A stretch of 5,341 bases of DNA, taken from positions 1 through 5,341 of the forward strand of contig JANXSC010000163.1 of the NCBI GenBank assembly GCA_025352845.1. Direction: 5' to 3'. The notes under the pieces are model-generated. The model saw nothing but the letters and a program-made list of their open reading frames with translations, did not search any database and was not told the DNA's origin. Below, piece by piece: positions 1-5,195 of this stretch (within the stretch, counting starts at the first letter, position 1; each line of letters opens with the position of its first letter). The position numbers and the translations under genes were made by a program. The DNA comes from Opitutaceae bacterium (lineage in GTDB: Bacteria; Verrucomicrobiota; Verrucomicrobiia; Opitutales; Opitutaceae).

Positions 1-1
1 G

Positions 2-223
2 CCCGCCGCCGGCGGTGCGCCTGCGCCTGCCGCTCCGCCCGTAGGCAGCTCGCTCGCGAGCGCGCTCCCCGAACTTCTCAGTCCCGCCGACGCCGCGAAA
101 CTCCTCGGTGTGAGCGAAGCCGACGTCGTCGCCTCGCTCACCGACGGCTCGCTCAAGGGCAAAAAAATCGGTGCAAGCTGGCGCATCCCCCGCACGGGGC
201 TGGAGGAATTTTTGAAGAGCTGA
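2..223 (+). CDS. C-terminal end of a protein with an Ala/Pro linker and an excisionase-like helix-turn-helix (5' truncated)
   Basis: An open frame enters from the left edge and ends at TGA 221-223, giving the last 73 residues of a longer protein. Residues 1-14 are an Ala/Pro/Gly-rich flexible linker. Residues about 26-73 read as a small winged helix-turn-helix of the excisionase/MerR type: LSPADAAKLLGVSEADV, then the wing GSLKGKKIGASWRIPR, then the closing helix LEEFLKS. This fold usually binds DNA, but as a C-terminal appendage it can also act in protein contacts. The main domain lies outside the window. In some bacteria zinc-ribbon proteins like the one at 839-1948 sit beside SPFH/band-7 proteins, so this could be the tail of such a protein. 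That is a guess from context. The reading frame and domain type are fairly secure; the identity of the full protein is unknown. Confidence 0.72.
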   Translation, partial: PAAGGAPAPAAPPVGSSLASALPELLSPADAAKLLGVSEADVVASLTDGSLKGKKIGASWRIPRTGLEEFLKS

Positions 224-236
224 GATACTGATCCGC

Positions 237-791
237 ATGCACTATCCACCTCATCTAAAGCCAGAGGAAAATCTTCTTCGGTTAGTTTACGCCGGAACTC
301 TCTCCATTGCTCAACCCGTGGAGGAGTTCGCTGCGTGGTGCGTCACGGGCGTCGCCGCAATCTTGGGGTTACTCGTCGCCAATCTAAATTCCGTTTCAAA
401 GATCGTTTCTGTCACTGGCCTGCGTTGGGGCATTATCTTTTTGGTTATCTCGATGCTCGCTGGTGCGACTGCAAAGCAGCTGGGTATCGCGATTAGGAAA
501 GGCCTAACTTTACTCGATGAGCTATACGTCGAATTCGATAAGCCGGAAGGAAAAGCAATGTTGCAGGGAGCATCGATTTCCCCGGAAGAATTCCAATCTA
601 GGATGGCTGCTCCATTTTTGCAGCCGCTACGAAAGCTGATGCTTCAAGCTGCCCGAAACGATGCAGTCGATCTCTTAGCTGCTGAGAAGAGACTTATTAA
701 GCTTTTCTGCATTCAAATCTACGCCTCTTGGGTTCAAAGTATTTCTGCGGTCGTCGGAATTCTGACCCTAGCATTGGGAATACATTATTAG
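237..791 (+). CDS. Small three-helix membrane protein of unknown function, compositionally foreign
   Basis: This 184-residue protein is not recognised as a member of any family I can name. It has three likely membrane segments at residues about 31-50, 62-82 and 160-182. The roughly 75-residue stretch between the second and third (about 83-159) is polar and mostly helical, with acidic and basic patches, and contains the segment DKPEGKAMLQGASISPEEF. The ATG at 237 is the only reasonable start, since the next Met is at residue 73 inside the second membrane segment. It lies 13 nt after the preceding stop and has no clear Shine-Dalgarno sequence. Base use is striking: the first 60 bases sampled are about 45% GC, with AT-rich codons throughout, while both flanking genes are strongly GC-biased at third positions. 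This suggests recent acquisition. The long intact frame and typical membrane protein pattern support a real gene. Function cannot be inferred. Confidence 0.78.
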   Translation: MHYPPHLKPEENLLRLVYAGTLSIAQPVEEFAAWCVTGVAAILGLLVANLNSVSKIVSVTGLRWGIIFLVISMLAGATAKQLGIAIRKGLTLLDELYVEFDKPEGKAMLQGASISPEEFQSRMAAPFLQPLRKLMLQAARNDAVDLLAAEKRLIKLFCIQIYASWVQSISAVVGILTLALGIHY

Positions 792-796
792 CTCTC

Positions 797-814
797 GTGA
801 CAGTTATCCGTCAC
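797..814. repeat. Short inverted repeat between the membrane protein and zinc-ribbon genes
   Basis: GTGAC (797-801) and GTCAC (810-814) are perfect inverted arms of 5 bp around an 8-nt spacer, in the 47-bp gap before the zinc-ribbon gene. It has no T-run, so it is not a standard intrinsic terminator. It could be a small operator or chance. Confidence 0.25.
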
Positions 815-838
815 AAAGCGCAGCTCTGAAGCAATTCC

Positions 839-1948
839 ATGCCCGAAGCCGTCGCCCGCAATAAATTCTCCTGCCCCGCCTGCGGCGCGGAGGCGGTGTG
901 GAATCCCGCGAAGAAGGCGCTCGTCTGCAGTTTCTGCGGCACGACCTCGCCCGCCGATGTCGAGCTGACCGGCTTCACCGCCACCGAAAAAATCGTCGAG
1001 CACGACCTCGCGACCGCTCTCCGCGCCATCCCCGACACGGCGCGCGGCTGGTTGGCGGAGAAAACCCAGGTGCGCTGCCAGAGCTGCCAGGCGATCTCGG
1101 TCTTCGATCCGGCGCGGGTGGGGCAGCGCTGCGATTTCTGCGGCTCGTCGGCGCTCGTGCCCTACGAGGAGGTGAAGGCCGCGTTTCGCCCCGAGAGCCT
1201 GCTCGAGTTCAAGCTCGCCGAGGCGCAGGTGCGCGACGCCATCCGCGGCTGGCTCGCCGGCCGCTGGTTCGCGCCCAACGCCCTGAAATCGCGCGCCGCC
1301 ACCGACACCGTGCGCGGGCTCTACATTCCCTACTGGACGTTCGACGCGCACGTGGACGCCGCGTGGACCGCCGAGAGCGGCTACCATTATTACGAGACGG
1401 AGCGGTTCACCAACGCGAAGGGCGAAACCGAGACGCGCCAGGTCCAGCGCACGCGCTGGCAGCCGAGCGCCGGCGAACTCGCGCACTTCTTCGACGATGA
1501 ACTCGTCGCCGCCTCGCGCGGTGTGCAACCCGACCTGCTCGCGTCGGTCGAACCGTTTCCCACGAAGGAGCTGAAGCCTTACAATCCCGGCTACCTCGCC
1601 GGCTGGGTCGTCGAGCGCTACCAAATCGATCTGCTCGCCGCCGCGCAGGCCGCGCGCAACCGGATGGACCGCGAGCTCGAATCGCTCTGCGCCGCGCAGG
1701 TGCCCGGCGATACGCACCGCAACCTGCAAGTTGACGCGAATTATTCGGGCCAGACCTTCAAGCACATCCTCGTGCCCGTGTGGCTGCTGACCTACGATTT
1801 TTACGGCAAGGCCTACCAAGTCGTGATCAACGGCTACAGCGGCCAAATCGCCGGCCACTATCCGAAAAGCTGGCTCAAGATTACGCTCGCCGTCGTCGCC
1901 GCGCTCATCGTGGTGGGCGTGTTGTTCTGGATCGCGAATCGGCGGTGA
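839..1948 (+). CDS. Membrane-anchored double zinc-ribbon protein
   Basis: This 369-residue protein carries two rubredoxin/TFIIB-like zinc ribbons at its N-terminus. The first has Cys12, Cys15, Cys30 and Cys33 (CPAC...CSFCG). The second has Cys80, Cys83, Cys98 and Cys101 (CQSC...CDFCG). Each should bind one zinc ion. Residues about 110-340 form a soluble region rich in aromatic residues, including the patch YIPYWTFDAH and the repeated Y/W pattern near GYHYYETERF. A single hydrophobic helix at about 346-366 followed by Arg-Arg ends the protein, so it is probably tail-anchored with the zinc ribbons in the cytoplasm. Similar bacterial proteins are often labelled as zinc-ribbon or, wrongly, as PriA-like helicases; no helicase motifs are visible here. 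The start is ATG 839, with only a weak GAAG (828-831) upstream. The biochemical role is unknown. The upstream gene with an HTH tail may be its original partner before the AT-rich gene was inserted between them. Confidence 0.88.
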   Translation: MPEAVARNKFSCPACGAEAVWNPAKKALVCSFCGTTSPADVELTGFTATEKIVEHDLATALRAIPDTARGWLAEKTQVRCQSCQAISVFDPARVGQRCDFCGSSALVPYEEVKAAFRPESLLEFKLAEAQVRDAIRGWLAGRWFAPNALKSRAATDTVRGLYIPYWTFDAHVDAAWTAESGYHYYETERFTNAKGETETRQVQRTRWQPSAGELAHFFDDELVAASRGVQPDLLASVEPFPTKELKPYNPGYLAGWVVERYQIDLLAAAQAARNRMDRELESLCAAQVPGDTHRNLQVDANYSGQTFKHILVPVWLLTYDFYGKAYQVVINGYSGQIAGHYPKSWLKITLAVVAALIVVGVLFWIANRR

Positions 1949-1986
1949 GGGCCTGAATAACCGTCGCCTGCTCCTTGATTGAGGCG

Positions 1987-2000
1987 GCGAGCAAGCTCGC
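1987..2000. repeat. Palindrome GCGAGC-AA-GCTCGC
   Basis: Two perfect 6-bp arms (1987-1992 and 1995-2000) flank a 2-nt centre, 38 bp after the zinc-ribbon stop codon. As RNA it would fold with a 4-nt loop and five pairs. It is the first of a cluster of palindromes and resembles interspersed intergenic repeats. It may also be part of a transcript end, though no T-run follows. Confidence 0.55.
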
Positions 2001-2021
2001 GCTACGGTGGAATTGCAGGGC

Positions 2022-2035
2022 CCGACCTTGGTCGG
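2022..2035. repeat. Palindrome CCGACC-TT-GGTCGG
   Basis: Perfect 6-bp arms (2022-2027 and 2030-2035) surround a TT centre. It lies 21 bp after the first palindrome and has the same architecture of 6-bp arms and a 2-nt centre. Clustering with the hairpins at 2095-2152 suggests one composite repeat region. Confidence 0.55.
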
Positions 2036-2092
2036 TGCCTCGGCTGCGTTCGATCGAGACTTGCCCAAAGATGTGACGACACGGATTTGAAA

Positions 2093-2154
2093 GTAGGGCG
2101 GGTCTCTGACCCGCCCTTCGACGGCCAAAAGGGCAGGTCGAAGACCTGCCCTAC
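2093..2154. repeat. Two-hairpin REP/BIME-like element
   Basis: Hairpin 1 has perfect 10-bp arms AGGGCGGGTC (2095-2104) and GACCCGCCCT (2108-2117) with the 3-nt loop TCT. Hairpin 2 has perfect 10-bp arms AGGGCAGGTC (2130-2139) and GACCTGCCCT (2143-2152) with the loop GAA. A 12-nt spacer separates them. The whole unit is itself an inverted repeat: its first 12 bases (2093-2104) and the reverse complement of its last 12 (2143-2154) differ at one base (GTAGGGCGGGTC against GTAGGGCAGGTC). This head-to-head pair of related palindromes is the layout of REP/BIME elements, which are typically moved by RAYT (TnpA-REP) transposases and can affect mRNA stability or termination. No transposase is in the window. 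Whether it recurs in the genome cannot be seen here. Confidence 0.72.
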
Positions 2155-2220
2155 CTCGGATGCAATGTCTCCCCTTTTGAGGATCCATGATAAGGGTAGC
2201 GAGGGGTGCGGCTGCCAACG

Positions 2221-2238
2221 ACGCGCAAAAAATCGCGT
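2221..2238. promoter_or_regulatory. Possible operator: ACGCG-N8-CGCGT upstream of the RidA gene
   Basis: Perfect 5-bp inverted arms (2221-2225 and 2234-2238) flank the A/T-rich spacer CAAAAAAT, ending 34 bp before the start codon of the RidA-family gene. The position and dyad symmetry would suit a repressor or activator site. Arms this short are also expected by chance in GC-rich DNA, so the call is weak. Confidence 0.25.
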
Positions 2239-2272
2239 GCTCTCGCCGAAAAACCCCGCCACGTTCTGCGTG

Positions 2273-2734
2273 ATGACGCACGAAGATCGCTTCGCCAAGT
2301 TGAACCTCGTTCTGCCCGCCGCCCCGAAGCCCGTGGCCGTTTACCGCCCGGTCGTGGTCGTGCAGGGGCTGGCCTACGTCTCCGGTCATGGACCGCTGCG
2401 CGTCGATGGCACGTGGATCGAGGGACGCGTCGGTGCCGACCTGAACCTCGATCAGGGCCACGCCGCCGCGCGGCAAACCGGCCTCGCGATCCTCGCGACG
2501 TTACGGGCGCATCTCGGCTCGCTCAATCGCGTGAAGCGTGTGGTGAAACTGCTCGGCATGGTGAACGCCGCGCCCGATTTCCAAGACCACCCGAAAGTGA
2601 TCAACGGGTGCAGCCAGCTTTTCGCGGAGGTCTTCGGCGAGGCGGACGGCATCGGTGCGCGCAGCGCCGTGGGCATGGGCTCGCTGCCCGGCAACATCGC
2701 GGTGGAGATCGAGGGCATCTTCGAGCTGACCTGA
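2273..2734 (+). CDS. RidA/YjgF-family enamine/imine deaminase
   Basis: The product is 153 residues and spans the whole YjgF/YER057c/UK114 (Rid) fold. Rid proteins form trimers and hydrolyse reactive enamines/imines such as 2-aminoacrylate to the keto acid and ammonia in the cytoplasm. Visible family features are YVSGHGP (35-41), the helix around 60-80, VVKLLGMVNAAPDF (90-103), and the C-terminal block ARSAVGMGSLPGNIAVEIEGI (129-149; the last strand is typical). Arg130 matches the catalytic Arg of E. coli RidA (Arg105), and Glu147 its conserved Glu. The length is above the ~128 residues of RidA itself and fits the longer ~150-residue subgroup. I chose ATG 2273 because residues encoded upstream in the same open frame run through the palindromic repeats and have no Rid character. 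It is the first gene of a four-gene set, and the next gene starts 3 nt after its stop. Its likely job is to clear products of the neighbouring PLP enzyme. Confidence 0.92.
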   Translation: MTHEDRFAKLNLVLPAAPKPVAVYRPVVVVQGLAYVSGHGPLRVDGTWIEGRVGADLNLDQGHAAARQTGLAILATLRAHLGSLNRVKRVVKLLGMVNAAPDFQDHPKVINGCSQLFAEVFGEADGIGARSAVGMGSLPGNIAVEIEGIFELT

Positions 2735-2737
2735 ACC

Positions 2738-3847
2738 ATGAGCGCCGACTGGATGCGGGTGGAAAACGAGGCCGACGTCGCTTCGCCCTCGCTGCTGATC
2801 TACGCCGAGCGTGTGACGGAAAATCTCCGGCGCATGCTCGCGATCGTCGGTTCGCCGGCGCGACTCCGGCCGCACATCAAAACGCACAAGCTTGCGCCCA
2901 TTGTCGCGCAGCAGGTCGCGCTCGGCGTGACGAAGTGCAAATGCGCCACCATCGCCGAGGCGGAACTCGCGGCGCGCGCGGGCGCGACCGATGTGTTGCT
3001 CGCGACGCAGCTCGTCGGCCCGAACGTCGCCCGTTGGATCGCGCTCACGCAGGCGTATCCGGGCGTCGCGTTTTCCACGCTCGTCGATGATTCCGGTGCG
3101 CTCGCAAATTACGGCCGCGCCGCCGTGGCCGCAGACTCCACGTTGGAGCTGCTGATCGATCTCGACGTGGGATTTCGCCGTTCGGGCATCGCGCCCGGTC
3201 AGGCGGCACGGGAACTTTACCGGGCGATGGCGACGACGCGCGGGATTCGCGCGGGCGGGCTCCACGCCTACGACGGCCATCTGCACCAAGCGGACCTCGG
3301 CGAGCGGGTGGTCGCGGCCGACGCAGGCTTCGCGCTGGTGAGCGCGTTGTGCGACGAGTTGAAGCGCGACGGTTTGCCGGTGCCGCGTATCGTGTGCGGC
3401 GGCACGCCCACGTTTCCGATTCACGCGCGCCGTGAGGGCGTGGAGTGTAGCCCGGGCACGTGTGTGCTGTGGGATGCGGGCTATGCGAAAAAAATCCCCG
3501 ACCTCGATTTCCTCAACGCCGCCGTGCTCCTCACGCGCGTGATCAGCCGGCCGGCGTCGAACCGCCTCTGCCTCGACCTCGGGCACAAGGCGGTGGCGAG
3601 CGAGATGCCGCAGCCGCGCGTGATTTTCCCGGCGTTGCCCGACGCGCAGCCGGTCGTGCACAGCGAGGAGCACCTCGTGATCGAGACGCCACGGGCCGCG
3701 GAATTTCCCGTCGGCACGGCGCTCTATGGCATTCCGTGGCACATCTGCCCGACGACGGCGCTGCACGATAGCGTGCAGGTCGTGCGCGGCGGCCGCGTCA
3801 CGGAGCAGTGGCGCGTCGAGGCGCGCGCGCGGCGGCTCACGTTTTGA
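2738..3847 (+). CDS. DSD1-family PLP enzyme (D-serine dehydratase / D-threonine aldolase type)
   Basis: This 369-residue fold-type III PLP enzyme has an alanine-racemase-like barrel (about 17-250) and a C-terminal beta domain (about 255-365). Lys48 in RPHIKTHK (44-51) is the expected Schiff-base lysine. Other family blocks are DLDVGFRRSG (141-150), AYDGH (177-181), the phosphate-binding GGTPTFP (221-227), SPGTCVLWDAGY (238-249), DLGHKAVASE (280-289) and HSEEHLVIE (308-316). Members use PLP plus a divalent metal to dehydrate D-serine to pyruvate and ammonia, or to split D-threonine-type substrates into glycine and an aldehyde. The metal motif here is His335-x-Cys337 (WHICPT). From memory, eukaryotic D-serine dehydratase uses His and Cys at these positions, while a characterised D-threonine aldolase uses His and Asp. 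This favours dehydratase, as does the adjacent RidA gene. The start is ATG 2738, 3 nt after the previous stop, which suggests translational coupling. Exact substrate uncertain. Confidence 0.92.
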   Translation: MSADWMRVENEADVASPSLLIYAERVTENLRRMLAIVGSPARLRPHIKTHKLAPIVAQQVALGVTKCKCATIAEAELAARAGATDVLLATQLVGPNVARWIALTQAYPGVAFSTLVDDSGALANYGRAAVAADSTLELLIDLDVGFRRSGIAPGQAARELYRAMATTRGIRAGGLHAYDGHLHQADLGERVVAADAGFALVSALCDELKRDGLPVPRIVCGGTPTFPIHARREGVECSPGTCVLWDAGYAKKIPDLDFLNAAVLLTRVISRPASNRLCLDLGHKAVASEMPQPRVIFPALPDAQPVVHSEEHLVIETPRAAEFPVGTALYGIPWHICPTTALHDSVQVVRGGRVTEQWRVEARARRLTF

Positions 3848-3850
3848 CCC

Positions 3851-5188
3851 GTGGCTGCGTCGCCCACTTCGCTGCTGGTGCTAGCGCTCGCCGCGATTGC
3901 GGTGCTCGTCGCGCTCGTCACTTGGGGCAGAGTGAACGCTTTTCTCGCGCTGCTGCTCGCCGCGATGCTAGTCGGCGTCGGCGCGGGAATGGCACCGCTC
4001 GCGGCATTGAAGGCGTTTCAAGACGGCGTCGGTGCGACACTCGGCGGCATCGCCGCCATCATCGCGCTTGGTGCCATCGTCGGTAAACTGCTCGCGGAGT
4101 CGGGCGGCGCGGAGGTGTTGGCCGGGCGCTTCGCGAAGTTTTTCGGGCCGAAGCGCGCGGTGTGGTGTGTCGTCGCGCTGGCGCTCGTCGTGGGGCTGCT
4201 CACATGGTTCACCGTGGGGCTGTTGTTGTTGTTACCCGTGATTGTCTCGCTCACGCACGAAACGAAACGGCCCTTTCTCCTGCTGGCGCTGCCGCTCGTC
4301 GCGTTTCTATCCGTGATGCACGGCCTCACGCCGCCGCATCCCGGTCCCGTCGTCGCGATCGATGCGCTCGGCGCGAAACCGGGGCTGGTGCTGGCACTCG
4401 CACTGGTCGCGGGAATTCCGACCGCGTTGATCGCGGGGCCGCTCTTCGCGCGATGGGTCGGGCCACGCGTGGCGGTCGCGGCACCGGCGTTGCGGACGAC
4501 GGAAGCGAATGGAAACACGCCGCGGCCCGGATTCGGCGCGACGGTTTTTGTGATCGCGCTGCCGATTGCGCTGATGCTGCTCGCGACGGTCGGCGAACTC
4601 GCGCTGCCCGCTGGCCATCGCGGGCGCGAGGCGCTCGCGTTTGCCGGGCACCCGGTGACGGCGCTCGTGCTCGCGGTGCTGACGGCAATGGGAATTTTCG
4701 GGCGGGCGTGTCGTTTCACCCGCGGGCAACTGCTGGGTTTCACGGAGCAGAGCATCGCCGGCATCGGCGTGATGCTGCTGGTCGTGGCGGCGGGTGGTGG
4801 ATTCGCGCGCGTGCTGCGCGAGGCGGGCGTGGCGAACGCCCTTGGGTCGCTCGCGGCCAATCTCCACCTTCCGCCGCTCATCTACGGCTGGTTGATCGCG
4901 GCGTTCATCCGCGTGGCGACGGGATCGGCGACGGTGGCGATTACGACGGCCGCCGGATTGCTGGCCCCGCTGCTCGTCGCGCATCCCGAGATCAATCGCG
5001 AGTTGCTCGTGCTGTCGCTCGGTTTCGGTTCGCTGTCCCTTTCGCACCTGAACGACGGCGGCTTCTGGATCGTGAAGGATTGCCTCGGACTCACCGTCGG
5101 CCAGACGCTGCGCACGTGGTCGGTGGTCGAGGCGATCATCGGTGTCGTCGGACTGGGGTTCACGCTGCTGCTCGGATTGTTTTTCTAA
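3851..5188 (+). CDS. GntP-family permease (gluconate/D-serine transporter type)
   Basis: This 445-residue integral membrane protein has about 12 hydrophobic segments, the normal size for GntP-type proton symporters such as GntT (gluconate) and DsdX (D-serine). Signatures are HGLTPPHPGP (157-166), ATGSATVAITTAAG (356-369) and the C-terminal SLSLSHLNDGGFWIVKD (394-410). Family members import sugar acids or hydroxy amino acids; here the adjacent DSD1-type gene suggests a D-amino acid such as D-serine. An oddity is WFTVG at 119-123, where I recall most GntP proteins having FFE/DVG; Thr121 replaces the acidic residue. The start is GTG 3851, 3 nt after the previous stop. A later start would remove the first membrane helix (7-24), so GTG is preferred. 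The substrate cannot be fixed from sequence. Confidence 0.93.
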   Translation: MAASPTSLLVLALAAIAVLVALVTWGRVNAFLALLLAAMLVGVGAGMAPLAALKAFQDGVGATLGGIAAIIALGAIVGKLLAESGGAEVLAGRFAKFFGPKRAVWCVVALALVVGLLTWFTVGLLLLLPVIVSLTHETKRPFLLLALPLVAFLSVMHGLTPPHPGPVVAIDALGAKPGLVLALALVAGIPTALIAGPLFARWVGPRVAVAAPALRTTEANGNTPRPGFGATVFVIALPIALMLLATVGELALPAGHRGREALAFAGHPVTALVLAVLTAMGIFGRACRFTRGQLLGFTEQSIAGIGVMLLVVAAGGGFARVLREAGVANALGSLAANLHLPPLIYGWLIAAFIRVATGSATVAITTAAGLLAPLLVAHPEINRELLVLSLGFGSLSLSHLNDGGFWIVKDCLGLTVGQTLRTWSVVEAIIGVVGLGFTLLLGLFF

Positions 5189-5195
5189 CTCCGCC

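Larger units (their letters stand above)
1949..2272. other. Intergenic region with clustered palindromes and no credible gene
   Basis: These 324 bases separate the zinc-ribbon gene from the ridA-type gene. The segment 1981-2154 is dense in perfect short palindromes (listed separately). The rest (2155-2272) has A-rich patches and should contain the promoter of the downstream operon, but I could not identify convincing -35/-10 boxes. Open frames crossing the region in both directions translate into Arg/Pro-rich sequence without domain character. I see no tRNA or T-tailed terminator. Confidence 0.7.

Noticed and set aside
1965..1986. Terminator-like hairpin CGCCT...AGGCG shortly after the zinc-ribbon stop
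   Set aside because: Only 5 bp of stem with a 12-nt loop and no T-run follow. It is too weak to call.
2095..2152. Intrinsic terminator after the zinc-ribbon gene
   Set aside because: The hairpins are strong, but neither is followed by a T-run, and they lie about 150-200 bp after the stop codon. REP-like repeats explain the structure better.
1979..2272. N-terminal extension of the RidA-family protein (98 extra codons in frame)
   Set aside because: The extension would translate the palindromic repeats and shows no Rid or signal-peptide features. ATG 2273 gives the expected family length.
1949..2272. CRISPR array
   Set aside because: The repeats here are palindromes of different sequence and spacing. 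There is no regular repeat-spacer periodicity and no cas gene in the window.
788..2476. Very long open frame (562 codons) on the - strand
   Set aside because: It runs antisense through the zinc-ribbon gene, the palindromic intergenic region and part of the RidA gene. Its translation is Arg/Gly/His-rich with no domain pattern. Long antisense frames are common in GC-rich DNA, and the + strand genes have clear family motifs.
2501..3766. 421-codon open frame on the - strand
   Set aside because: It is antisense to the RidA and DSD1-type genes, both of which have conserved active-site motifs. The translated product is Arg-rich low-complexity sequence.
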